Below are positions 7,252 through 14,576 of a stretch of 48,093 bases of DNA, piece after piece. The stretch is taken from IMG/VR virus record IMGVR_UViG_3300042987_001328, positions 1-48,093 of that record; one strand, written 5' to 3'. The first letter of the stretch is position 1, and each line of letters begins with the position of its first letter. Source of the stretch: a virus. The notes beneath the pieces were generated by a model that was not told the DNA's origin, ran no database searches, and saw only the letters and a list, made by a program, of their open reading frames with translations. Position numbers and translations under genes: made by a program.

Positions 7252-7407
7252 ATGTACTTACTTGTAAAATTACTTAACGAATTACTTACTCTTGGTGTTT
7301 ATTCAACATTGATTAAATGTGCATTTGACTTTACTTGGTATCAAGGATTTGCTCTTGGTTATTTGTTTTGGATTTTACGTGATGCCTGTAAAAATCCCAA
7401 CAAATAA
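7252..7407 (+). CDS. Small membrane protein
   Basis: A 51-aa protein, MYLLVKLLNELLTLGVYSTL..., starting 2 nt after the polymerase stop. The N-terminal leucine-rich helix and the FALGYLFWILRDACK segment could each embed in a membrane; the tail KNPNK is basic. Short phage membrane proteins of this kind are common but not assigned. Supported by close spacing and codon continuity. Confidence 0.5.
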   Translation: MYLLVKLLNELLTLGVYSTLIKCAFDFTWYQGFALGYLFWILRDACKNPNK

Positions 7408-7412
7408 TTATT

Positions 7413-7436
7413 CGTCCCAGGTATGACGTTAAACTG
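7413..7436 (+). promoter_or_regulatory. 24-bp repeated motif, copy 2
   Basis: CGTCCCAGGT followed by ATGACGTTAAACTG, 24 nt before the ssb ATG. The motif's own ATG opens a 13-codon frame whose TGA overlaps the ssb ATG, so a leader-peptide role is a second possibility. The leader after the motif is C/A/T-rich and lacks a purine-rich ribosome-binding site. Confidence 0.75.
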
Positions 7437-7460
7437 CCTTAACACCTTGCATCTGTACTC

Positions 7461-8276
7461 ATGAACTTTGCTTCTGTCTGCGCTCAAACTAACGAAACTC
7501 CACGGGAAGTATTTATTAGTGCAACAGCTACAGCTATCCGTTGTTCTGTAACACTGCCTCCTGTTGGCAAGAAAGCTCCTACTGTACTTGAACTCAATGT
7601 ATATGGAAAGAACGCAGAGCGTTTTGTCCAGGCACCCAAAGGATCCCTCATCTACATTCACGGCGCCAAGTTACGTCACGATCTTGACACCAAAACGTTT
7701 TCGTTACATGGAGGAATTATTGCTCCGGTTACGGAACAATTCCCGATCTTTAATACAATCATCTTGAGTGGTCGTTGTATTAAAGACATTGACCACGATG
7801 ACGCACGTGCATTTCGTACAACACCAGATGGTTTGATGATTTGCAATCAAACACTATCTGTTAGCACTGGTCGCAATCAAGCTGATCTCTTCAACTTCTT
7901 TGCGATGAACAATGCACAGGACAAACTTAACAATGCCGAATTGTTAGTTAACTTCACACGCAAGGGAACTGGTCTAACCATTAACGGTCGCCTTGTAACA
8001 GATACATGGATTGACCGTGAAACAAAAGAAAAGAAATCTCAGACCAAGATCCAGCTGGTTAATATGACCTTGGCTCCCAAGGGATCTGTTGAACCGCAGC
8101 CAATTACACCGCAAACCACCGTTGCCTCCACTGAGAATGTTGCCACGCTTTGGGGTGGCCGCACTGCTGACGAAACTCCTGATCCCTGGAACAAAGCCTC
8201 AGGTGGTGGTCTGCCTGATCTCCCTGGACACTATGGCCCTGCTCCAACTGAAATCGATGAAGAGGTTCCGTTCTGA
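7461..8276 (+). CDS. ssb: Single-stranded DNA-binding protein with two OB-like domains
   Basis: A 271-aa protein. Residues about 105-210 form a canonical SSB OB-fold pattern (NTIILSGRCIKDID at its start, NQTLSVSTGR, then GLTINGRLVTDTWID). The preceding 100 residues look like a second OB fold (SATATAIRCSVTLPP, VLELNVYGKNAERF, SLIYIHGAKL). The extreme C-terminus EIDEEVPF is the acidic tip that in bacterial SSBs recruits DNA-repair and replication partners. A linker rich in Pro/Thr separates the folds from the tip. Bacterial SSBs normally have one OB fold in about 180 aa, so this is enlarged. It lies between the polymerase and recombination-type genes and is preceded by copy 2 of the repeated motif. 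Confidence 0.85.
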   Translation: MNFASVCAQTNETPREVFISATATAIRCSVTLPPVGKKAPTVLELNVYGKNAERFVQAPKGSLIYIHGAKLRHDLDTKTFSLHGGIIAPVTEQFPIFNTIILSGRCIKDIDHDDARAFRTTPDGLMICNQTLSVSTGRNQADLFNFFAMNNAQDKLNNAELLVNFTRKGTGLTINGRLVTDTWIDRETKEKKSQTKIQLVNMTLAPKGSVEPQPITPQTTVASTENVATLWGGRTADETPDPWNKASGGGLPDLPGHYGPAPTEIDEEVPF

Positions 8277-8596
8277 TGTCTGATCACACTCCTGTCAAGC
8301 CACTGAAAAGTGAGTTTTGTTTTCTACATGAAGACTCAGATGGTACTGAAACCATTGTTAAGTTTGACCAGGTTTTTACCGACAAGATCATTGAGAACTT
8401 CATTCAGTTCTTAAGGGGTTGCGGTCACCATGACATTTGTATTTACACTGCATTGCAATTTTTTGCAGAAGAATACTTTCAATCCATGGAGTCTATGGAT
8501 CTTGTAGAGATCCATGAAGATAACAAAGAAATGTTAAAAGACCTTAGAAAGAAAAAGAAGAAGGGAGTTAAGCAAGAAGCTGATGACTTAAACTGA
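8276..8596 (+). CDS. Unknown protein, 106 aa
   Basis: The ATG overlaps the last base of the ssb stop. The protein begins with a hydrophilic stretch, has FDQVFTDKIIENFIQFLRGCG followed by ALQFFAEEYF and ends in a charged tail LRKKKKKGVKQEADD. It is strictly coupled to ssb, so an SSB-linked role is plausible, but no family is recognised. Confidence 0.65.
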   Translation: MSDHTPVKPLKSEFCFLHEDSDGTETIVKFDQVFTDKIIENFIQFLRGCGHHDICIYTALQFFAEEYFQSMESMDLVEIHEDNKEMLKDLRKKKKKGVKQEADDLN

Positions 8597-8601
8597 TGGC
8601 C

Positions 8602-8624
8602 CGTCCTGGGATGACGTTAAACTC
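8602..8624 (+). promoter_or_regulatory. 24-bp repeated motif, copy 3
   Basis: CGTCCTGGG followed by ATGACGTTAAACTC (one base shorter in the left half), 26 nt before the ATG at 8651. The leader CATCCACTAACCCACTC is again C/A-rich and without a clear ribosome-binding site. Confidence 0.75.
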
Positions 8625-8650
8625 ATCCACTAACCCACTCGGAACTGACC

Positions 8651-9754
8651 ATGACTTCAACTCCGATTGACATCTTGAGTGATTCCTGGATGGATGAAAT
8701 CCAACCTGAAACAACTCCTGCACCCCTCCCTGCTTCTACCAACAAAATGACCATGAAGAAAACCTCTTCCCTTGCCAAGCGTGACATTGCTTCTTTCCAA
8801 ATTTTCCAATCTAAGGAATTTGTTTCTGGGTACCAGAACCTCGTCACAATTCAACCTCTCAACAAGTCCAAGACACGAGGTTGGTTCGTGCGGAAGTCAG
8901 ACTTGGACACTTGCGGATGGAGTGCCACTGAAAGTGACTTTGCTACAGGTTCAGTTATCTGGAACTACAAGCAAACTTTTGGCATGGCTCCCAACACTTC
9001 AGTGGAAGAAGGACTCAATTTTACTGAGCCTCGTATTCAAATCCTTCTACGTTCTCCCCTCATGGTTGAGGAAACCACAGGGATGAGGCAAACGATTGGT
9101 ACGTTTGATAACCCTGAGGTTAAGGAATTGTTTGAAGCCGATAAGGTTGCATCTGATCTTGCCGGCAGCAAAGGTGAGCTGTACAAGCGCAAGTACAGTG
9201 TGCGGACCAAATACCTGATCTACCTGCTGACCAAAGACAACAAGCGTGCCCATAATATTCCTATGGTGCTGACGCTGAAAGGTCTTAATGGTACAGATGT
9301 ATCTGATAAGGTACGTATCTATGAGCGTGAGATGTCTAAGTGTCTGAGCAAAGCTCTGGATACTGAGATTCCTCTGAGCTTCAATGAGAAGTTCTATGCC
9401 ACTACAGTGTTCTCTCCTGTGTTGGCTAATGAGATGCGTGGTGCTAACAACGTAGAGATCTGCGCTGTTGAATCATTTGACATTCCTGATTACAGCACAC
9501 AAGAAGATGCGATTGAATCTTTGAATCGTTTGTCGATTCCAGATGAAGATCGTGAATCAACTTGGAAGTACCAGGAACTGTTCTTTGATTACATCAACAT
9601 CCATGCCAAGCAGGATGCACAGAAACTGGGTGGTGCCTATGGTATGAAAGATGGTGTAGAAGTATTGCCTGCTTCTCGTACCACAGATGCCATTGAGGTT
9701 AAGGCATTGCCTTCTCGTAACCCCATCACTGGTGAGGATTCTGATCTGAGCTAA
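8651..9754 (+). CDS. Unknown replication-region protein, 367 aa
   Basis: Hydrophilic 40-residue N-terminus rich in Thr/Pro, then a soluble alpha/beta protein. Noticeable segments: GWFVRKSDLDTCGWSA, TEPRIQILLRSPLMVEETTG, LAGSKGELYKRKYSVRTKY, MVLTLKGLNGTDVSDKV. This pattern reminds me of DUF5895-type proteins of cyanobacteria and cyanophages, of unknown function, but I cannot confirm it. It has its own copy of the repeated motif and is the third gene after the polymerase, so a DNA-metabolism role is likely. No catalytic motif or membrane segment seen. Confidence 0.7.
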   Translation: MTSTPIDILSDSWMDEIQPETTPAPLPASTNKMTMKKTSSLAKRDIASFQIFQSKEFVSGYQNLVTIQPLNKSKTRGWFVRKSDLDTCGWSATESDFATGSVIWNYKQTFGMAPNTSVEEGLNFTEPRIQILLRSPLMVEETTGMRQTIGTFDNPEVKELFEADKVASDLAGSKGELYKRKYSVRTKYLIYLLTKDNKRAHNIPMVLTLKGLNGTDVSDKVRIYEREMSKCLSKALDTEIPLSFNEKFYATTVFSPVLANEMRGANNVEICAVESFDIPDYSTQEDAIESLNRLSIPDEDRESTWKYQELFFDYINIHAKQDAQKLGGAYGMKDGVEVLPASRTTDAIEVKALPSRNPITGEDSDLS

Positions 9755-10019
9755 CACTAACAGAAGGATTAGCTAGGTCATTCGGATTGATAATCACTTG
9801 ATTAAAGATCCGAATGTCCTTTACTAAACCTTTAATAATTCCTTGACGTTGAGTGGCAATCCTCGCCAAGAGGGTTGCCATCTCTTTTAGTTCACTAACG
9901 GAATTACATTCAGCAATGGAGCGTTTGATCTTTTCTTCCCAGAACTTATCATCAATTGATGGTTCAATTTCAAACGCATGCAATGGAGTGTACTCAAGTT
10001 CTTGTGTAGATTCTTCCAT
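9726..10019 (-). CDS. Unknown protein on opposite strand
   Basis: A 97-aa acidic protein, MEESTQELEYTPLHAFEIEP, with a good helical stretch CNSVSELKEMATLLARIATQ and LVKDIRIFNQVII. The amino-acid pattern is protein-like, and similar small proteins occur in cyanophages as far as I recall. It is the only - strand gene in the first 14 kb and its 3' end overlaps the preceding + gene by 29 nt in convergent orientation. Function unknown. Confidence 0.6.
   Translation of the reverse strand: MEESTQELEYTPLHAFEIEPSIDDKFWEEKIKRSIAECNSVSELKEMATLLARIATQRQGIIKGLVKDIRIFNQVIINPNDLANPSVSVSSDQNPHQ
9779..9816. other. 9-bp inverted repeat, possible terminator
   Basis: CATTCGGAT (9779-9787) and ATCCGAATG (9808-9816) are perfect complements around a 20-nt loop, 24 nt past the stop of the 8651-9754 gene and inside the end of the opposite gene. 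There is only a weak T-rich stretch after it (CCTTTACT). It may end or process the + transcript. Confidence 0.4.
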
Positions 10020-10071
10020 TGTTTATGTAATTGTTAGTGACATTCTACTCAAAAACAATCAGAGATTCAAA

Positions 10072-10275
10072 ATGAAACCTGAAGAAAAAGCTGCATTACA
10101 GACAGGTGCCATTGCTGCTGGGCTAGGAAGCCTAGTAGCTCTGGTCGTAAGCAGCCCCATTACCTGGGGTGTGCTGGCCTACGGCACCTATCGAATCAGT
10201 CGTCAGGCGTACCAGCGGACCAAGTACCGTGGTAAGCTGAAGCCTATCCCTGAGGAAGACACCTGGGGGATCTGA
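10072..10275 (+). CDS. Small one-helix membrane protein
   Basis: A 67-aa protein starting MKPEEKAALQTGAIAAGLGS. A hydrophobic segment TGAIAAGLGSLVALVVSS followed by PITWGVLAYGTYRIS probably spans the membrane once or twice; the C-terminal part is basic (RQAYQRTKYRGKLK). I use the ATG at 10072: longer frames upstream would run antisense over the preceding - strand gene. Role unknown. Confidence 0.6.
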   Translation: MKPEEKAALQTGAIAAGLGSLVALVVSSPITWGVLAYGTYRISRQAYQRTKYRGKLKPIPEEDTWGI

Positions 10276-10311
10276 TTCCAACTCAACTCAAACCACAACA
10301 CACTATTAGCC

Positions 10312-11253
10312 ATGACAACTGCTCAACTTACAGAACTCAATGAAGGTCAGAAACTTATCTACACACGCACGAATATTGGCCGTGCGTTCCATGGGTTTGA
10401 TGACACCGAGATTGCTGGCATTTATTTGCGAGATGATGATTGTTGCGTGGTGCGCCGCGATGGTAGCCAGCAGACTTACAACAGGGAACTGATAAGAAAA
10501 GCTTATATATGCCACAAGGGTAGGCTTAAGGATTTCTTTTCATATTTAGGTCCTAACTATAGGGGTCCTAGCATATGGCGTAACAACGCCTATGTTCTCT
10601 TCAAAGGATGGAACTATGTCCATGCACTCGGACACACAACACCTAACGCAAAGTTACAAAACCACTGGGCAGACAAATTTATACACCTATCAGATCAACA
10701 CAAACTCACAACCCTCCTTCAATCTGACCAAACAGACCTGGGGCATCTGGTTGCGCCGGACGGGTTGCGGTCTACAGATCGGCCCATTGATCTGGACTCT
10801 GAGTTGGTGGAAGACGAGAGTACCCTTCCGACATGTGAACCTTGGTGTTCATGCGGGTCCTTTCAGCGTCAGCTCCACAATCTTCCTCTGCTCAGACAAG
10901 AAGCAGAAGGAATCATGCCCTGGTGCATCCACCTGAGTTGGTTTATTAAGTACAGGCAACTGCTATGCAAGCGCACAGAGGTACGTAATGCAGCACCATC
11001 TGGTACACCAGATAAATGCGTGGCTTGGTTTTATGCTCCACCGGTAGATGCAACCAGTGACGGTAAGTTTGTATTGCTGCATACCAAGCATGGGTCACAA
11101 GCACCGCTAACCCACTGGCGTACCTACAAGAAAGATGAAGTCTTTACGCAAGCTGATGCATGGACTTTGTTTGACAGTATGCTAGATGCTGGTTATGTGC
11201 CATACCCTGGCACTTCTCTGCCACAACTTAAGACTGCACTCAAGAAACAATGA
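10312..11253 (+). CDS. Unknown protein, 313 aa
   Basis: Starts MTTAQLTELNEGQKLIYTRT. The N-terminal 70 residues look like a small beta domain (RTNIGRAFHGFDDTEIAGIY, DDDCCVVRRDGSQQ). Middle contains a cysteine pair (CEPWCSCGSF) and a Trp-rich tract; the C-terminal part includes KFVLLHTKHGSQAPLTHWRT and a YVPYPGTSLPQL tail. Between about 10590 and 10936 another frame is also open for 114 codons, so a frameshift in or around the middle cannot be excluded. No family recognised. Confidence 0.6.
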   Translation: MTTAQLTELNEGQKLIYTRTNIGRAFHGFDDTEIAGIYLRDDDCCVVRRDGSQQTYNRELIRKAYICHKGRLKDFFSYLGPNYRGPSIWRNNAYVLFKGWNYVHALGHTTPNAKLQNHWADKFIHLSDQHKLTTLLQSDQTDLGHLVAPDGLRSTDRPIDLDSELVEDESTLPTCEPWCSCGSFQRQLHNLPLLRQEAEGIMPWCIHLSWFIKYRQLLCKRTEVRNAAPSGTPDKCVAWFYAPPVDATSDGKFVLLHTKHGSQAPLTHWRTYKKDEVFTQADAWTLFDSMLDAGYVPYPGTSLPQLKTALKKQ

Positions 11254-11417
11254 CACCAACTCAACGTTATGATCTGGACATTCCAGAAGACACCCATTGG
11301 GCACTTGTTAAGTTAGCTGCAGAACTTAAGATGCATCATGAAGACTATGCACAAAACATTCTGATTGGTCATGTCGAACACGAATTGGATCGACAAGCTG
11401 CAGCTAACAACGATTGA
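11250..11417 (+). CDS. Ribbon-helix-helix-like small protein
   Basis: A 55-aa protein starting at an ATG that overlaps the preceding TGA. The sequence YDLDIPEDTHWALVKLAAEL, then KMHHEDYAQNILIGHVEHEL has the strand-helix-helix pattern of Arc/MetJ-type DNA-binding proteins (a hydrophobic-alternating strand, a helix, a turn with a His/Gly/Ser-type start, a second helix). Such proteins bind operator DNA as dimers and often act as repressors. The call rests on pattern only. Confidence 0.5.
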   Translation: MTPTQRYDLDIPEDTHWALVKLAAELKMHHEDYAQNILIGHVEHELDRQAAANND

Positions 11418-11571
11418 AGAACCTGATGGGTCTTTGACAATTCAGATTGACTGGGATCCAGAAGATCCGGAGTTAGCTCTTTGGACTTCATGGGGTGAGG
11501 AAAAACAAAAACAACTTTTCCTCGATGCTTTAACCAAAACTCTTGACAAGGAAATTGACAATGACTATTGA
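11371..11571 (+). CDS. Small acidic protein
   Basis: A 66-aa protein, MSNTNWIDKLQLTTIEEPDG, with a beta-hairpin SLTIQIDWDPEDPELALW and a C-terminal helix. Short acidic proteins with this DGSLTIQIDWDPEDPELALW core are common in picocyanobacteria and their phages, function unknown. It overlaps the preceding gene by 47 nt and the next by 11 nt. Confidence 0.6.
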   Translation: MSNTNWIDKLQLTTIEEPDGSLTIQIDWDPEDPELALWTSWGEEKQKQLFLDALTKTLDKEIDNDY

Positions 11572-11899
11572 TCAGTATGGCTTGAATGATCCAGAGTATA
11601 CCAAGCTGTTCCTTAAGAATGCAGATCAACTAATTGATCTGTACTATAGGTTTAGCAATAAGCTAACGGCTGGTTACCAAATGGGTGTGCCAGAGGATGT
11701 TAAGCGTCAGCTCTTTGATGATGTTGTTTACAGAACCAATGACTGCGCTCGTGAGAAACATAAAAAAGAACATCCTGAAAGCATTGAACTATATGTAAGT
11801 AATACAGAGTTGAAGAAAGAGATTGATTCTCTTAAAACAATTCTTCTTAATTTAGTTGAAGTATTGATTGCAGCCGAAGAAAATAAACCGATGGAATAA
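11561..11899 (+). CDS. Unknown protein, 112 aa
   Basis: Starts MTIDQYGLNDPEYTKLFLKN, overlapping the previous stop by 11 nt. It is helical with a C-terminal coiled-coil-like part (NTELKKEIDSLKTILLNLVE). Ends 5 nt before copy 4 of the repeated motif. No family recognised. Confidence 0.6.
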   Translation: MTIDQYGLNDPEYTKLFLKNADQLIDLYYRFSNKLTAGYQMGVPEDVKRQLFDDVVYRTNDCAREKHKKEHPESIELYVSNTELKKEIDSLKTILLNLVEVLIAAEENKPME

Positions 11900-11904
11900 T
11901 AGTG

Positions 11905-11928
11905 CGTCCTGGTCATGACGTTAAACTG
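11905..11928 (+). promoter_or_regulatory. 24-bp repeated motif, copy 4
   Basis: CGTCCTGGTC followed by ATGACGTTAAACTG, 30 nt before the ATG at 11959. Here the motif's own ATG frame stops after four codons, so the shared DNA, and not a long leader peptide, is what is conserved. The leader is A/C-rich without a clear ribosome-binding site. Confidence 0.75.
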
Positions 11929-11958
11929 ACCACAACCCATCTCAATTAAATCAAGTTC

Positions 11959-12078
11959 ATGTTTGAATCCATCCTTGGTGCCATTGCTCCAGTGCTTAAA
12001 GATTTGCTGTGGGCTGCAGCTGGTATGCTGCTGTCCTACTGCATCAACAAACTCCAAGCTCACTTCAACCTCATCTGA
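11959..12078 (+). CDS. 39-aa membrane peptide
   Basis: MFESILGAIAPVLKDLLWAA, followed by GMLLSYCINKLQAHFNLI: almost entirely one hydrophobic helix. It has its own copy of the 24-bp motif and is followed 3 nt later by the Gp157-like gene. Because the motif-to-ATG distance matches the other three copies I think it is real. Role unknown; too short and mis-placed to call a holin. Confidence 0.55.
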   Translation: MFESILGAIAPVLKDLLWAAAGMLLSYCINKLQAHFNLI

Positions 12079-12081
12079 GTC

Positions 12082-12780
12082 ATGACACAAATTACTTCAA
12101 CAAAACTCAATACGCTAAACATCATTCAGCTCTATGAGCACTATGCTGCTCTGGAACGCTCTCTTCCTTTGCTCACTCCTCAGTCCCAGGAGATGGCAAA
12201 AGCAGAGCTGGAAATTTGTGCTAACCTCCGATCAGAAAAGATTGATCGCATCCATTACGCAATGGCATCCCATGAAGATGCTATTGAACGCATCAAGAAA
12301 GAATCAGAGATGATTGCGGATTCCAAGCGCCATCACGAATCTCAAATCAAGTCTCTCAAGGGATTGCTAAGCTGGTTACGTCGCGCTCTGCCCAACGACT
12401 CCAATAAAATTACAGGGCGCAACTATCAGTTCACCTTAGTCAAGAAGAAGGAGTTAACCGTTGAAGTCACGTCGGACCCTAACCTTTGGGACACTGAACA
12501 AAAATCTAAATTCTGCATCGAACAAGAAACAACCACAACTAGAAGAACCGTGGTACGTTCAATATCAGGAGAAGTCCTATCCGACAGGACAGAACCTAAA
12601 ACCAAACTTGAAATCCTCCCTAACGTCGATGCAATCCGTAACGCCTACCAAACCGGGCAACAACTACCACAAGGAGTCAAAGTTGCACAAGAATATTCCA
12701 TCCGTACACGACGACTTTTCTCCAACCGGTTGGAAATGGATGCATCCGAATATGCAGGAGAACTTCTACCAGAAGCTTGA
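12082..12780 (+). CDS. Siphovirus Gp157-family protein
   Basis: A 232-aa protein. Residues 1-120 are helical with a coiled-coil block (EKIDRIHYAMASHEDAIERI, KKESEMIADSKRHHESQIKS) followed by LKGLLSWLRRALPN and a strand region KITGRNYQFTLVKKKELTVE. This order matches the phage Gp157 family, found beside SSB, annealing proteins and nucleases, whose biochemical role is unclear. The C-terminal third (TRRTVVRSISGEV onward) is longer than in the family examples I remember. The location among replication genes supports the call. Confidence 0.65.
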   Translation: MTQITSTKLNTLNIIQLYEHYAALERSLPLLTPQSQEMAKAELEICANLRSEKIDRIHYAMASHEDAIERIKKESEMIADSKRHHESQIKSLKGLLSWLRRALPNDSNKITGRNYQFTLVKKKELTVEVTSDPNLWDTEQKSKFCIEQETTTTRRTVVRSISGEVLSDRTEPKTKLEILPNVDAIRNAYQTGQQLPQGVKVAQEYSIRTRRLFSNRLEMDASEYAGELLPEA

Positions 12781-13033
12781 ACCTCCTGTTGACATCGAAG
12801 ATGCACGCATCAAGATGGCATGTCATAACCACAGCGTAGAAGACTTTGATCTACAGCTGGAAATGAATGCTCTTGAGATGGGTATGCTATGCGATGGTGC
12901 TGAGCCCCTCCCTTACCAACAAGATAAAGCAGAGGATCTTGAACAAAAGAAACTTAAGCTTCTTCTTGGTAAACGTTTTCATCAGAACGCAGCACGGTGT
13001 TACTGGTACTGGATTGCTAAGTCTGAAAAATAA
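12740..13033 (+). CDS. Unknown protein, about 97 aa
   Basis: Frame MHPNMQENFYQKLEPPVDIE to a C-terminus rich in aromatic and basic residues (NAARCYWYWIAKSEK). ATG codons at 12740 and 12752 are both possible; 12740 has GGAAATGG just upstream. It overlaps the Gp157-like gene by about 41 nt in another frame. Helical, with a KKLKLLLGKRFH stretch. No family recognised. Confidence 0.55.
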   Translation: MHPNMQENFYQKLEPPVDIEDARIKMACHNHSVEDFDLQLEMNALEMGMLCDGAEPLPYQQDKAEDLEQKKLKLLLGKRFHQNAARCYWYWIAKSEK

Positions 13034-13069
13034 CTTCACATACAATTGAATAATACATAGAGGTGTACC

Positions 13070-13330
13070 ATGGCTGATGAAAACCTGATCCGTTTATTGG
13101 CAGGGTTCACCAGTGATGGTACACCCCTTTCTGCAACGATTGGTTCCAAGATGGAGCATGGTGTTGTCATCTTGACAGCTGCCATGTTAAGCAATGAAAA
13201 CCTTGCTGCATCTATGGATGCAGAAGAGATGGTTGATGCTGCTGTTACTTACTACAATCTCATTCAAAAACGACTTGGTTACTACCAGGAATGTCAAGCA
13301 CATTCTTTAGAGCGTCTCCTAAACAGCTAA
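13070..13330 (+). CDS. Small unknown protein, 86 aa
   Basis: Starts MADENLIRLLAGFTSDGTPL behind a good ribosome-binding site, AGAGGTG, 6 nt before the ATG: one of the few strong sites in this stretch. Contains ILTAAMLSNENLAASMDAEE and a Tyr-rich C-terminal helix (VTYYNLIQKRLGYYQE). Soluble, acidic. No family recognised. Confidence 0.65.
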   Translation: MADENLIRLLAGFTSDGTPLSATIGSKMEHGVVILTAAMLSNENLAASMDAEEMVDAAVTYYNLIQKRLGYYQECQAHSLERLLNS

Positions 13331-13365
13331 TTACTGCTATGGTAAGAGGGTCTTAAATCCTAGCG

Positions 13366-13566
13366 ATGGATCCAATTCCTGTACCAAAGCTTACCGTCTC
13401 CTTTGCTGTTGAGGTAGACATTGAATACAACTCGTTTGGTGGTCGTACCAAACAAGACATTGCTATTGCTCTAGCAGATGATGTCGAAAACCTTATCTAT
13501 GAGGTAACACCAGACATCAAAGCTGTTTTTGTTTCTATTACTGGAATTGATTCCGATGACAACTGA
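13366..13566 (+). CDS. Small unknown protein, 66 aa
   Basis: MDPIPVPKLTVSFAVEVDIE, then a TKQDIAIALADDVENLIYEV helix and a FVSITGIDSDD strand: a beta-alpha-beta layout. Its 3' end overlaps the next ATG by 11 nt. Function unknown. Confidence 0.6.
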   Translation: MDPIPVPKLTVSFAVEVDIEYNSFGGRTKQDIAIALADDVENLIYEVTPDIKAVFVSITGIDSDDN

Positions 13567-13858
13567 TCTTAAAACAAAACTTAATACTGCTGGTGCTTTT
13601 GATACCCCCTGGCTTAAGGAGCAACTCCTTAGGTGGGACGCAAAGGCCGAGCAACGCAAGGCAGACTTCACCGAGCACATGTACCGCTGCAGTAACAGGA
13701 CAGACCCCGCTCACCCCATGCACAGCCTCTACACAGGCCTCTGGCATGACTTCTGCATCCGTGAAGCAGGGCCCATCATGCGTGATAGGTTCTTTGAAAT
13801 GATGGAAGCCATTGACCTTTATGAGCAAGGTCTGCTGACACCAGAGCTTGCTTCTTAA
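13556..13858 (+). CDS. Unknown protein, 100 aa
   Basis: Starts MTTDLKTKLNTAGAFDTPWL. Helical; contains KADFTEHMYRCSNRTDPAHP, LYTGLWHDFCIREAGPIMRD and a Glu/Leu-rich end. The histidine/cysteine content (HMYRC, HDFC) might bind metal, but no known motif is met. Overlaps the preceding gene by 11 nt, consistent with coupling. Confidence 0.6.
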   Translation: MTTDLKTKLNTAGAFDTPWLKEQLLRWDAKAEQRKADFTEHMYRCSNRTDPAHPMHSLYTGLWHDFCIREAGPIMRDRFFEMMEAIDLYEQGLLTPELAS

Positions 13859-13882
13859 GGTTTCTTTCTTGCACATCTTGTT

Positions 13883-13910
13883 AGGACGGGCCACCATAGT
13901 GGAACGTCCT
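13883..13910. other. Nested hairpin between genes
   Basis: AGGACG (13883-13888) pairs CGTCCT (13905-13910); inside, after a GG/AA internal loop, CCAC (13891-13894) pairs GTGG (13899-13902) around CATA. Total 10 bp. It ends 8 nt before the ATG at 13919 and has no U-run, so it may control translation or processing of that gene. Confidence 0.45.
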
Positions 13911-13918
13911 TCCTACTT

Positions 13919-14314
13919 ATGGAATCTACTGAACACAGCTGGACTGAAAACGCACCCATGGATGCGATTAAAGACTGGCAAATCTGGTACAAACAACACC
14001 GCGTTGTTGCTGAAATGGATGAGCCCCTGGTAACAAAAGACTCACGCGAAAAACTTCATGACACCACTAATGCAACTAATTCTCAATTAGAGGATTGGCG
14101 TTCCAGCCTTGGTCATCAGGATGGTTATTTCAAGCTAGCTGTTGAGCACTTTAGTGATACGTTAGCTGAGTTTGCTAATGAACTTACTGCTGCTCAAATG
14201 TATGAAGCTTTCTTGTATGCTGCAATGGATTCAGTAAAACAAATAAAACAAGACTATGAGAATGCTCAAGAACTTGTTGATCTGATTAAAGGAGAAAAAA
14301 ACAATGACAAATAA
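13919..14314 (+). CDS. Unknown protein, 131 aa
   Basis: MESTEHSWTENAPMDAIKDW onwards; acidic and helical, with HFSDTLAEFANELTAAQMYE and a C-terminal helix KQIKQDYENAQELVDLIKGE. The start follows the nested hairpin at 13883-13910. It overlaps the next gene by 11 nt. No recognised family. Confidence 0.6.
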   Translation: MESTEHSWTENAPMDAIKDWQIWYKQHRVVAEMDEPLVTKDSREKLHDTTNATNSQLEDWRSSLGHQDGYFKLAVEHFSDTLAEFANELTAAQMYEAFLYAAMDSVKQIKQDYENAQELVDLIKGEKNNDK

Positions 14315-14576
14315 ACCTGTAATTATGAACCCTATTCCTTACCCAGAATGGGTTTGTCATACCTGTGGTATGGACTTTGGTGGCTGGTATAAAAAAGGTG
14401 TGTACACTGGACCGACACATCACTGCTCAACACACCACATGGGTACATGTGGTGTTTGCGGTGCAACAGATGTAAGTGTCACAGAGCCCAGGGACTATGG
14501 TCACCTGCGTAAGGACTGGCGACATGCTGCCTATGAAGCTAAGAAAAAATCAACCCCCAGCAGCAAGGCTGAATAA
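14304..14576 (+). CDS. Small zinc-ribbon-like protein
   Basis: A 90-aa protein with CHTCG (CxxC) near residue 18 and CGVCG (CxxC) near residue 49, plus HHCSTHH between them: a plausible zinc ribbon. Tail is basic (YEAKKKSTPSSKAE). It ends the + strand run and overlaps the convergent - strand gene by 27 nt. A nucleic-acid-binding role is possible. Confidence 0.6.
   Translation: MTNKPVIMNPIPYPEWVCHTCGMDFGGWYKKGVYTGPTHHCSTHHMGTCGVCGATDVSVTEPRDYGHLRKDWRHAAYEAKKKSTPSSKAE

Noticed and set aside
9853-10071. N-terminal extension of the 10072 gene
   Set aside because: Runs antisense to a protein-like - strand gene; ATG 10072 gives a sensible membrane protein.
11959-12078. Holin call for the 39-aa membrane peptide
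   Set aside because: One short helix in the replication region, far from the lysis genes.
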